Position numbers and translations under genes: made by a program
The notes under the pieces: model-generated
What the model was told of the DNA's origin: nothing
What the model saw: only the letters and a program-made list of their open reading frames with translations
Databases searched by the model: none
Shown: positions 26,490 through 34,761 of the stretch, piece after piece
Position numbering within the stretch: the stretch's first letter is position 1
Layout: the number at the start of each line of letters is the position of its first letter
NCBI RefSeq assembly: GCF_001482385.1
Contig: NZ_CP013612.1
Location: 434,001-498,000 of the forward strand
DNA: 64,000 nt
Direction of reading: 5' to 3'
Origin: Pseudoalteromonas rubra
GTDB lineage: Bacteria; Pseudomonadota; Gammaproteobacteria; Enterobacterales; Alteromonadaceae

Positions 26490-28181
26490 ATGAAGTTAAA
26501 ACATCTTGCCTGTGTTGTTGCAATGGCAGCAAATACTCAAGTCAGCGCATTTACCCAGTTAGGCGGCAGCGGCGTTATGCCCATTGGTCATGAGTGGCTA
26601 ACCAGAACCTCCGCCCTTGAGCTGTTGTCACAAGACACTAAGGTAGAAGATGCGAATGATCCTCGTCTGAGCTGGGGTCAGGGGCTCGCTAAATCAACGG
26701 AACTGAATATTGCTCAAACGGAAGTTGCTAAAATTCTCGCTAACCGTCGCAATGACAACACCTACTACTCTGAATATGATGCAATTTTCGCGGCCATTGT
26801 CGGTGAGCGCTGGGTTGATATCGCCGGTTTTAACGTCACCAATGCCAGCATAGATCCGACCGGCCCAAATTGTTTTAATGCCGTGGCCCAGGAGCCTGCC
26901 GATTTACAGCAGGATCACTTTATGCGTCGTTATGATGATGTAGGGGGCGAGGGTGGTGTCGACGCGGCTAAGCGTGGACAGGCACGTTTCATTGAGCATT
27001 TTGTTAATGCTGCAATGGCACAAAGTAAGGAGATCAAGGTGTGGGATGGTGGCGGCTACGCCAGTGCTGTTACCGTAGACCATAACTATTTCCTGTTTGG
27101 CCGTGCCGTACATCTGTTCCAGGATTCATTCAGTCCGGAGCACACCGTACGCCTGCCTGAGGATAACTATGAAACAGTCTGGCAGGTTAAGGCATATTTA
27201 TGCTCTGAAGGCGCGGAACAGCACACCCATGCGACTGGCGATGCAATTAGCTATGAAAGTGGTGATGTGATCTGGCATCCGGGTACGCGCACAGATGGTA
27301 GCTGGGAGGGTTATCGTCCAAGCAATATGAAGCCGGTTGCACTGGTGGCTCTGGAAGCCAGTAAAGATCTGTGGGCTGCGTTTATTCGCACCATGGCGAC
27401 TCCGGTTGAGCAAAGAGAAAGCTATGCACGAGCGCAGGCACAAATGCTGGTTAACGCCTGGCTATCTTTCGATGAAACGGCCATGCGTCAATGGTATGAC
27501 GATGAAAGCCGCCGTGATCACACGTATGTGTTGGCACCTGGTGAATCTGGCAAAGGCAAGAGTCTGGAGCAATGTATGGCCGAGCTGAATGTTGGCACGG
27601 TTAGTCAGCTTGAGCGCGTAGCCCAGTTAGACGAAGAGCGTCGCCAGTGTCTGTACAATGTTGAGGCAGTCGAAGGTTACGAAGACCTTAACGATCCGCT
27701 GATGGATATGCCATACAACTGGAAATGGAAGTCGCCATTTTGGAAAACGGCTCCAGATGGTTGGACAGCGCCAGATTTACCAGCAGATGCCGGCCAGGCG
27801 ATGATCCTGAAAAGCGCCGAAACTGGCCTTGCTGTATCGAGTGAGTCAGGGTTAGAAAACAACGCAAGACTCAAAGCCAGCGGTGCACACCCTTTGGCAT
27901 TTGTGGGTGTGACTGGTAAAGACCAGCAAGTGTATTTTCGCAGTCGATACAATGCTGAACTGTTCCTCAGTTACAGTGCTTCTTTCAGTGGTTACGTAAA
28001 ATTGTGGGATTCTGCCAAGGATTCTGGGTACTCGCTGATAGACCAGGGCGGTGTGTGGAATCTCAAGAACACGCGCTGGGATCAGTATGTCTGGCTTGAC
28101 ACCAGCTCACAACAGTTACACCTGAATCGTTATGGCAAAGCGAATAATATCAACGCGAAATGGACTATTGAATACCAATAA
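26490..28181 (+). CDS. Secreted zinc-dependent phospholipase C-like protein with trefoil tail
   Basis: A 563-residue exported protein. Signal peptide MKLKHLACVVAMAANTQVSA. The segment FGRAVHLFQDSFSPEHT (about residues 200-216) with H and D ligands, plus GHEWLTR near the mature N-terminus, recalls zinc-dependent phospholipase C / S1-P1 nuclease folds. The last 140 residues (from about QAMILKSAETGLAVSS) look like a ricin- or fascin-type beta-trefoil. ATG at 26490 has AAGGAG. Probably a lipase or toxin-like exoenzyme; a PI-PLC gene lies next to it on the other strand. Confidence 0.7.
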   Translation: MKLKHLACVVAMAANTQVSAFTQLGGSGVMPIGHEWLTRTSALELLSQDTKVEDANDPRLSWGQGLAKSTELNIAQTEVAKILANRRNDNTYYSEYDAIFAAIVGERWVDIAGFNVTNASIDPTGPNCFNAVAQEPADLQQDHFMRRYDDVGGEGGVDAAKRGQARFIEHFVNAAMAQSKEIKVWDGGGYASAVTVDHNYFLFGRAVHLFQDSFSPEHTVRLPEDNYETVWQVKAYLCSEGAEQHTHATGDAISYESGDVIWHPGTRTDGSWEGYRPSNMKPVALVALEASKDLWAAFIRTMATPVEQRESYARAQAQMLVNAWLSFDETAMRQWYDDESRRDHTYVLAPGESGKGKSLEQCMAELNVGTVSQLERVAQLDEERRQCLYNVEAVEGYEDLNDPLMDMPYNWKWKSPFWKTAPDGWTAPDLPADAGQAMILKSAETGLAVSSESGLENNARLKASGAHPLAFVGVTGKDQQVYFRSRYNAELFLSYSASFSGYVKLWDSAKDSGYSLIDQGGVWNLKNTRWDQYVWLDTSSQQLHLNRYGKANNINAKWTIEYQ

Positions 28182-28297
28182 CGCCTGAATGTGAGTGCCT
28201 GAAAGCCGGGCACTCTGACAAACGTTGATAACACCAAAGGTAGCTGGGTCGCGAGTCCTTTTGGCTTTCCCGTATTCAGCAACCTGCCGGCCTCACG

Positions 28298-29257
28298 TTA
28301 AGGCTCAGCTTTTTCATTGATTGACATGGCAGCTTGTGCGCAAATATCGTCAATGATGTTATCCGTATAAATGATATTTGGATAGAGCTTAGGGGTTGTA
28401 TGTTGGGCTATGAGCGATGGCAGCTGTGCATTGGCTTTATTAGCAGCGCTTCGGATTGACTCTGCGTCACCGGAGAGCAGGCAGGCAACAACTTCTTCAG
28501 CGCCCTGTGTCAGCGTCCAAGACAGTAAAAAGTACCCCGACTGGCTTCTGACAGATTCCATTTTGGCAAATTGATCGTTTACCATTTTGGTAAAATCACT
28601 GGTATCGGCATATTCGTTGTATACCTTGAAGTTGGCATAAGGATAGAAGCCTTTCCCCAAATAAGTTCCGAGGTCGACGTTATCAGGTTCAACGATCACG
28701 ATGACTTTGGCTTTGCCATCTCCAATCATGCTATTTAATGTAGACTGACAGAAATTTTCATCCGGGCTGGTGATGTAAAGTGCCTGGAGTTGTGTCAACG
28801 CCTCAAATAACCCACTCCACTGAGTTTGCGTAAATGAAGGGTAATTTTCATTACCACTGTCGGTGTCCATATCGTGAGACAGGTTTAAAATTACCAGCTC
28901 AGCATGTTGTTCTGTAAACGCGTTTATTTCGTCAACTATGTTCTCAATCGATTGCCCTCTGGAGCCTTGCATTGAGTCACCATACAGGGGAATTGATATT
29001 TTTGAATAATGCCCGGTGTAATAGTCGCCACTGCCAATGATAGGGCGAATGTCGAAGTATCTGGCACCAAGTGCCAATTGTTGACCCACGTTATAAGTTT
29101 GCGTCTGGGTATTACATTGATTAGAGCCAACTGTGCCATCCTGGATCAGGCTCATTCCAGAGTCATGTGAGCCAGTAATACAAATGTCAACAAGTTTGCG
29201 ATTGCCAATCAAGGGTAGGCTATTTTGCATCCAGTCGGACGCATTAAAATCGTTCAT
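28298..29257 (-). CDS. PI-PLC X-domain phosphodiesterase
   Basis: A 319-residue protein starting at ATG 29257 behind AAAGGAATAA. The PI-PLC X domain is visible as DICITGSHDSGMS (first catalytic His), GARYFDIRPI (Asp/Arg) and TGHYSK (second His). No clear signal peptide is present in this start or in the longer upstream frame, so it may act in the cytoplasm or be released by another route. It should cleave phosphatidylinositol-type or related phosphodiesters. Confidence 0.85.
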   Translation of the reverse strand: MNDFNASDWMQNSLPLIGNRKLVDICITGSHDSGMSLIQDGTVGSNQCNTQTQTYNVGQQLALGARYFDIRPIIGSGDYYTGHYSKISIPLYGDSMQGSRGQSIENIVDEINAFTEQHAELVILNLSHDMDTDSGNENYPSFTQTQWSGLFEALTQLQALYITSPDENFCQSTLNSMIGDGKAKVIVIVEPDNVDLGTYLGKGFYPYANFKVYNEYADTSDFTKMVNDQFAKMESVRSQSGYFLLSWTLTQGAEEVVACLLSGDAESIRSAANKANAQLPSLIAQHTTPKLYPNIIYTDNIIDDICAQAAMSINEKAEP

Positions 29258-29815
29258 TGCATTTATTCCTTTATTTTTGCGTATTTGTTGTATACGCATA
29301 TAAAAGTAAGGTTGAACCACAACTTAGAGAGGTGGTGCTTTAGAAAATATGCAAGCAAAACCTCACCAATTAATATTAGTGTGGTAATTTAATTTGGTGT
29401 CTATATTTATTTCTAAGCCCTCCTTTGTATTTTTTTGTGTGTGGTTTGATTTCTTGTTCCTGAATTTTTCTGTATGAATGCTTGTTCGTATAATTAAGCT
29501 AAATCTAATCAACTTTAGGAGAAAACCAGAATTTTTCCATTACACCTTGTTACACTTGGTTTTACTTGGGTGAGAGCTTGCTTTTTTAACAAGTTGCGGA
29601 CTGTTTTTTATTTGTGGTAATTGCCTGGTAATGCATTGATAATAAATTGATTTCTCTCTATCTGTGAGTGTTGGTGAAAATTTTTTTAAGTTTTCTTTAA
29701 TAATTTTTGTTTTTTGACTGGCGAGTGTTGAATGAGAAGCTATATTAATTAACGCTAGGTTATTAACTAGCGCCACTAAACCTAAGTTTAAATAAAGTTA
29801 ATAAGGAATGTAATC
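29258..29815. other. Promoter region of the lanthipeptide cluster
   Basis: An AT-rich stretch of about 560 bases between the divergent PI-PLC gene and the precursor peptide gene. A 78-codon minus-strand frame at 29540-29776 has no ribosome binding site and is not called. A Shine-Dalgarno-like aggag near 29517 has no start codon after it. Confidence 0.5.
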
Positions 29816-29893
29816 ATGAAAAAAGTAATCGAACTTCAGAAAATAAATGCAAATGCAGGTACTTGTCACCCTTCACAAATCAGTGCTTGGTAA
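29816..29893 (+). CDS. Class III lanthipeptide-type precursor peptide
   Basis: A 25-residue peptide, MKKVIELQKINANAG followed by TCHPSQISAW. ATG at 29816 has AAGGA at 29803-29807 with 8-base spacing. Residues 4-8 (VIELQ) resemble the LLDLQ-type leader motif that class III LanKC enzymes bind. The putative core has one Cys (C17), Thr16, Ser20 and Ser23. It lies upstream of LanKC in the same direction. It is very short for a lanthipeptide precursor and lacks the usual Ser-x-x-Ser-x(n)-Cys order. Assignment rests on the leader motif and position. Confidence 0.7.
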   Translation: MKKVIELQKINANAGTCHPSQISAW

Positions 29894-30001
29894 GTCCTGG
29901 TATTAGATGAAGACTAACCAAGTCTGAGCGCAGTTTCTAATTCATTGTTTTGTTTTATAAGCTGCGTTTAATATTGGTTTCTTCGCTCTATTATGTACAG
30001 C

Positions 30002-30024
30002 AAGGCTTCTTAAGGAGAAGCTTT
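30002..30024 (+). terminator. Attenuator-like hairpin after the precursor gene
   Basis: Stem aaggcttct (30002-30010) and agaagcttt (30016-30024), nine pairs with one G-T, loop taagg, followed by a T/G-rich stretch. A partial terminator between precursor and synthetase is common in RiPP operons and would give excess precursor. The 3' arm overlaps the IS target duplication. Confidence 0.6.
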
Positions 30025-30029
30025 GTTGT

Positions 30030-31064
30030 GGCCTTGTTGATCAAATCCAGATAACTTAGGTAACACCGAGATTTCAACTGCTTCCCTGATATTCAGGCAT
30101 ACCTAGCCTAGTCATTCTATTGAGTACTTTCACTTTGATCATCGCTTCAGTGTGTTGCTGATTGAATCCACGACTGACCAGCTTGTCACCCATTAGCTGT
30201 TTGTATCGGTACATTGCCGTTTCCGCCAGTGAACGTTGATGGTAGTTCACACATTTTTTCCACTCACTGCTGCCTATATGCTTTGTTAAAATGACCGCGC
30301 TGTTGCGAGCATGTCCATCCTCCCACAACTGTGCGTTACTCCTTGGTGGGATCACTGCTTCGGCCTTTTTAGCTGCTACTTCGGCATAACAGCCTCTGGT
30401 ATCATAGGCACCATCTGCTTTAACTGAGCTGATCTTCCTGCGCAATGGTCTGAGTAGGTCACCCAAAACTTCTGAATCAGCTACAGACACTGTGGACAAC
30501 TCAGCGCCTACGATTTGGTGCGTATCTGGATCAACTGCCAGGTGTAGCTTTCGCCATGTTCGGCGCTTGTTTGCACCATGTTTTCTTGCATGCCACTCAC
30601 CATTTCCGTACACCTTCAAACCAGTGCTATCAACCACAATATCAATGCCTCCGGATGCACTGGAGTGTGGCCTATAGCGAACTGCCAGCTCTGCACTACG
30701 CTTGCACAAACAACTATAAGTTGGCGTATCCAAATCAAGCTTCATCATTGATATTAGTGACGAAACAAAACCCTGTGCAGCTCGAAGAGACAAGCGAAAT
30801 ACAGCCCGCAAAGTCAGGCAGGTCTCAATTGCCAGTTCAGAGAAATGATTAGCCCGGCCTTTACCGCCGTGATGTTGCGTGTTGTTCCACTGTTCAATCG
30901 CGTCCTCGGAAAACCAAAGTTGGATGTTACCTCTGGCGATAAGGGCTTTGTTGTATTCGCGCCAGTTGGTGATACGCTTTTCTTTCAAAGTTCAGCCTCT
31001 GTGTTTGCTTTCGAGATCTGATCACATAAGGCTAAATTAGTTCAATGATTTAGGAAACAACGCC
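30030..31064 (-). mobile_element. Complete IS5-family (IS903 group) insertion sequence
   Basis: A 1035-bp element. Left end ggccttgttgatcaaatc (30030-30047) and right end (31047-31064, reverse complement ggcgttgtttcctaaatc) match at 13 of 18 positions and resemble IS903 ends. It is flanked by perfect 9-bp target duplications ctttgttgt at 30021-30029 and 31065-31073, as expected for this group. Carries one intact transposase on the minus strand. It split the lanthipeptide operon: without it the precursor stop and LanKC start would be 213 bases apart. Confidence 0.93.
30074..30988 (-). CDS. IS5-family transposase, IS903 group
   Basis: A 304-residue DDE transposase of normal length for the group, with no stop or frameshift. 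Catalytic residues are seen as D120 in IDIVVDSTGLKVYG, D192 in VKADGAYDTRG and E256 in QRSLAETAMYRYK. It fills the IS between 30030 and 31064 and is transcribed against the surrounding lanthipeptide genes. The element appears potentially active. Confidence 0.95.
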   Translation of the reverse strand: MKEKRITNWREYNKALIARGNIQLWFSEDAIEQWNNTQHHGGKGRANHFSELAIETCLTLRAVFRLSLRAAQGFVSSLISMMKLDLDTPTYSCLCKRSAELAVRYRPHSSASGGIDIVVDSTGLKVYGNGEWHARKHGANKRRTWRKLHLAVDPDTHQIVGAELSTVSVADSEVLGDLLRPLRRKISSVKADGAYDTRGCYAEVAAKKAEAVIPPRSNAQLWEDGHARNSAVILTKHIGSSEWKKCVNYHQRSLAETAMYRYKQLMGDKLVSRGFNQQHTEAMIKVKVLNRMTRLGMPEYQGSS

Positions 31065-31150
31065 CTTTGTTGTATGTCTGGTGTGGCTTGGTTTTTTAAT
31101 TCCATAGCCAGGGTTTTTATTTTTATCGATTTTTATATTTAAGGAAGAGT

Positions 31151-33874
31151 ATGGGTGATGCAATAGATAAGCGGATATCTGTAAGCGACCTGCCGCACTT
31201 TTTATTTAGTCAATCTAAGTTTTTTACTAAGGTGCAGTCTTATGATGTCAAAGATAAAAGTTACCTTAATATCGCTGAAGGAATACTGGGTGATAACTGG
31301 GAAATCAAACGAAGAGAGGCCTGGTATGTTGCTAAACCTCATTCAGTTGAACTACCCAGACACGGATTTAAGATCCATATTTCATTGATATCCAGCCTTA
31401 CCCCAGAGGCACTCAAGAATATTCTTCCTGTTCTGGCCGAGTTTGGCGTGGCATTTAAATTTTTGGTTGATGCTCATATCCAGGATTTCTTTAATTCACA
31501 AGCTTGTAATAAGGTGTCATCCGGTAAGTTTTTAACCGCCTATCCAGCCAGTCAAGCTGAGTTTGAGGCCGTTATAGAGGCGCTTCTCACCGTGACTGAA
31601 GCGTACTATGGACCTTATATCTTAAGCGATCGTGCGTATAAAGAGAGTCGTTGTGTATTTTATCGCTATGGCACGTTTGCAGGCAATAAAGAATGCGATG
31701 TGACTGGTGCTTCGAAACCCGTTGTTATTAATGAGCTGACAGGAGAGACTGATCTTCGTTTACCTTACTTCCAATTGCCCGAATGTATAACGGATCCATT
31801 TCCTTGTCCTGATGATGATTCAGAATCTGAGTTGCTTAATCATCGCTATGAAGTCGTCGATGCGTTAGCGAGTCACTCCAGCAAAGGCGGGGTATATCTT
31901 GCCAGGGACAAAAAGTCTGGTTTGACAGTCGTTATAAAAGAGGCGCGTCCTTATATTAACCGCAGCCTATTAAATGAGCACGACGCAATTTCCGGCTTGA
32001 TCCATGAGGCCCATATTTTACGACGACTTGAACACACAGGTGTGACGCCTAAAGTCGTCGAGGTGTTCAAAGAATGGCAGCATCAGTTTTTAGTGCTGGA
32101 ACATATCCCCTTTGAAACTCTCAATTATAGAGATTGGGAAAATCACAACATATTGATAAATGATCAAGGCGAGCAGGCGCTCCAGCTCTGCCAGCGCTAT
32201 TTCTTATTATTAGCTAATATTATCAAAGCGGTTGAGCTGGTTCACCAGACAGGCGTTATCATTGGTGATATTGCACCGCAAAATATCCTGATACACCCCG
32301 AGACGTTAGAGGTTAAGTTGATTGACCTGGAGGGGGCATATGATCAACTTAACGAACAATTTTACGCCAGGATAACCAGTCGTGGTTTTTCCGAATACGA
32401 TAAAAACAAACGCAGAAAACCCACCGTGGATGAGGATTGGCAAGCTGTGAGTGCATTGTGTGTTCATTTGTTGCATCCGGTGTGTCCTCTTTTTGCCTTA
32501 AACCCGGCAATCAAGAACACATATTTAAGCACATTGGTAAAAAGCCATGGTTTGCCAGAGTGCATGTCAGAGGTTGCTATGCTGCTACAGGCTGCGCAAG
32601 TTGACAAAGTGAAACAAGTGATAGCCACTACGTTAAGGCAATTAACGGCGTCAGCCGCTCAGACAGGCTTATTTGAACGAAAAAGGCTGAATCTGGATGA
32701 GGGCGAGTGTACGCAATTATTGAAAAAGATGGCCGATGGCCTGGCCCATTTTATAGATAACCCGGTTGGAGAAAGCACTTTTCCCGTCGACTATCGGGCC
32801 TTGAGCACCCACCCCTATAGCGTATCTTATGGCCAGTTTGGGATTTTTTACTATCTCAGAAAGTACACAAATATCGTAGCCGAACCTTTAGTGCAAAAAG
32901 CCATTGATGAGCTCATGGCACTGAATATGGCAAACATGCCTCCGGGCCTATACTCAGGTCTGTCTGGCATTGCCTGGGTGATGTATGAGTGCGGGTATCA
33001 GTCAGATGCAACCTGTTTAATGAAGCTAGTACTGAAAAACGACCTGCGTCATGATGCTTGTGATTTGTTTTACGGTGCGGCTGGTTGGGGATTAGCGTGC
33101 TTACAATTTTACAGCAAAACTCAACAGCCCGAGTTTTTGCAGGGGGCAAAAGAAGCTGCAGAGATAATCACCAATCAGCTAAACGAGCATCAGGGCACCT
33201 TGTATTACAAAAACCTGGACGGTCAGCCATATTCCGGTCTGCTCCATGGTAATGCCGGTATAGCACTGTTCTTTTTACGTTTGTACCAGGTTACGCACAA
33301 TCAGGAAGACTTACGCCTCGCTACACGTTGTCTGCAGTTTGAAATTGACAGAGGTGAGCGAATTAATAACGAGCTGGTCTGGCGCAAAAACTACAATGAA
33401 AAAACCACTTATCCATACTTGCAGTTCGGCTCGGTTGGTGTGGGTTGTGTGTTGTTACGTTTTTACAGTGTAACTCGGGAGGCAAAATACCTCGCGCTTG
33501 CACAAGAGATTGCACAGGCAACCCAAGGCAAATTTTGTATCTATCCAGGTGCTTTTGTTGGCATGAGCGGCATAGGTACATTCTTTCTGGATTTATATCG
33601 GGTAACCAAAGATGCGCAATATCTCAGGGAGGCGAACTCAATTGCTTACAGAGTGAGTTTGTATCAGTGTGCAGTAGGAGAAGGGGTTGCGTTCCCGGGT
33701 GATAAACTGGCCGGACTCACCACAGATTATGCAACTGGAACGGTTGGCGTCGGCTTTTTCTTGTCTCGTTTGCTGAATGATGGACAAGGAAGAGAACTAT
33801 TTCTTGACCCCGACTTGTCAGGTCTGGAGACCTGCGAACAGGCAGCAAAAGTACAACTGGACTCGATGGAATGA
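31151..33874 (+). CDS. Class III lanthionine synthetase (LanKC)
   Basis: A 907-residue trifunctional enzyme. N-terminal lyase-like part (about 1-220), a Ser/Thr kinase domain (about 230-500) with VVIKEARP, catalytic loop G-D373-IAPQNI and D392-LEGA, and a LanC-like cyclase (about 530-890) with PPGLYSGLSGIAW, LLHGNAGIALFFL and FVGMSGIGTFFL. The zinc-binding Cys and Cys-His-Gly of LanC and class IV enzymes are absent, which assigns class III. It phosphorylates Ser/Thr of the precursor, eliminates phosphate and forms (methyl)lanthionine or labionin. AAGGA at 31141-31145 precedes ATG 31151. Its stop overlaps the next gene by ATGA. An IS separates it from its precursor. Confidence 0.92.
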   Translation: MGDAIDKRISVSDLPHFLFSQSKFFTKVQSYDVKDKSYLNIAEGILGDNWEIKRREAWYVAKPHSVELPRHGFKIHISLISSLTPEALKNILPVLAEFGVAFKFLVDAHIQDFFNSQACNKVSSGKFLTAYPASQAEFEAVIEALLTVTEAYYGPYILSDRAYKESRCVFYRYGTFAGNKECDVTGASKPVVINELTGETDLRLPYFQLPECITDPFPCPDDDSESELLNHRYEVVDALASHSSKGGVYLARDKKSGLTVVIKEARPYINRSLLNEHDAISGLIHEAHILRRLEHTGVTPKVVEVFKEWQHQFLVLEHIPFETLNYRDWENHNILINDQGEQALQLCQRYFLLLANIIKAVELVHQTGVIIGDIAPQNILIHPETLEVKLIDLEGAYDQLNEQFYARITSRGFSEYDKNKRRKPTVDEDWQAVSALCVHLLHPVCPLFALNPAIKNTYLSTLVKSHGLPECMSEVAMLLQAAQVDKVKQVIATTLRQLTASAAQTGLFERKRLNLDEGECTQLLKKMADGLAHFIDNPVGESTFPVDYRALSTHPYSVSYGQFGIFYYLRKYTNIVAEPLVQKAIDELMALNMANMPPGLYSGLSGIAWVMYECGYQSDATCLMKLVLKNDLRHDACDLFYGAAGWGLACLQFYSKTQQPEFLQGAKEAAEIITNQLNEHQGTLYYKNLDGQPYSGLLHGNAGIALFFLRLYQVTHNQEDLRLATRCLQFEIDRGERINNELVWRKNYNEKTTYPYLQFGSVGVGCVLLRFYSVTREAKYLALAQEIAQATQGKFCIYPGAFVGMSGIGTFFLDLYRVTKDAQYLREANSIAYRVSLYQCAVGEGVAFPGDKLAGLTTDYATGTVGVGFFLSRLLNDGQGRELFLDPDLSGLETCEQAAKVQLDSME

Positions 33875-34761
33875 TGCTTAATAATTTAATCAATGTCAGT
33901 CAGCAGGGCGGCTCGTCAGAGTTTGAACATATGGTGGGGGCATTGGATAGTGCATTTGATTTTACGCATACTGAAGCGTCTCAGGACTTTACCGGAGGGG
34001 CATTTGTCCAACTGTATGACTTGACAAAGGGCTTTTATCAAACACATTTTCAGCATATTTATCAGCACTATGTCCCATTGTACTTTTCTCTTTGGAAACT
34101 GAGAGTCAAAGATACGATAGGGCTGGACAATACACATCAGGATGGTGGTATTCATTACTTCGCAGGTAATGGGTATCAATCGAGAATGATCACGCTCTGG
34201 ACTGCACTGCACAAAGATCCTATGCCGAGTTTATCAGCAAGTGATTTGGGTTTGTTTGTGGTTGATAGTGAAAACCCGAGCCACTTTACACTCTATGAGC
34301 AACTGGCACAGACTAACACGCATTATTATCGCAGTGCTCCCGGTCTGTTGCGGGATATCAGGCAGATTGGCAATTCATCGGTTTGTTATGATGAACACAC
34401 ACTTGAGCGGCAAGTGTACGATTATGTGAATGGGACAACAATACAGTTTAATAGTCATCTGTTGCATGGGACGAACAGCATTGCTGAACAGGCACATCTA
34501 AGTCGCAAAGAATATGACTGTTTCAGAGCAGCTTTGACCAGCGTCTGGATCCATCGGGATGATTTCAATCATGCGATTTTAAATATGCACCTGGAAGACT
34601 ATGCGCAATTATACCTTGCCGGAATTGAGCCAAAGGAGTGGGCTAAAATTAAGTGTCAGCAGGCGCACTTATGCAATAAGGAGATTGGACGCATAGAGAC
34701 CATTATTCAGTTGGCACGCCATCATCTGAGTAACCAGGCTCTCCCGGAGGCCGGCTTATGA
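33871..34761 (+). CDS. Putative Fe(II)/2-oxoglutarate oxygenase in the lanthipeptide operon
   Basis: A 296-residue protein of no family I know by name. It has an HxD pair H89-Q90-D91 in DNTHQDGG and a distal H199 in FNSHLLHGTN, followed by R219 in CFRAALTSVW, the order and spacing of the metal and 2-oxoglutarate ligands in PhyH/cupin-type Fe(II) oxygenases. It overlaps LanKC upstream and the S9 peptidase downstream by four bases each, so it is made together with them and probably acts on the peptide, for example by hydroxylation. Function is inferred from motif and position. Confidence 0.65.
   Translation: MMLNNLINVSQQGGSSEFEHMVGALDSAFDFTHTEASQDFTGGAFVQLYDLTKGFYQTHFQHIYQHYVPLYFSLWKLRVKDTIGLDNTHQDGGIHYFAGNGYQSRMITLWTALHKDPMPSLSASDLGLFVVDSENPSHFTLYEQLAQTNTHYYRSAPGLLRDIRQIGNSSVCYDEHTLERQVYDYVNGTTIQFNSHLLHGTNSIAEQAHLSRKEYDCFRAALTSVWIHRDDFNHAILNMHLEDYAQLYLAGIEPKEWAKIKCQQAHLCNKEIGRIETIIQLARHHLSNQALPEAGL

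Noticed and set aside
29540..29776. Minus-strand 78-codon frame before the lanthipeptide precursor
   Set aside because: Lies in AT-rich promoter DNA, Lys/Asn/Ser-rich chance composition, no ribosome binding site.
31074..31150. Second precursor peptide between IS and LanKC
   Set aside because: A short ATG frame exists but has no ribosome binding site, no Cys and no leader motif.
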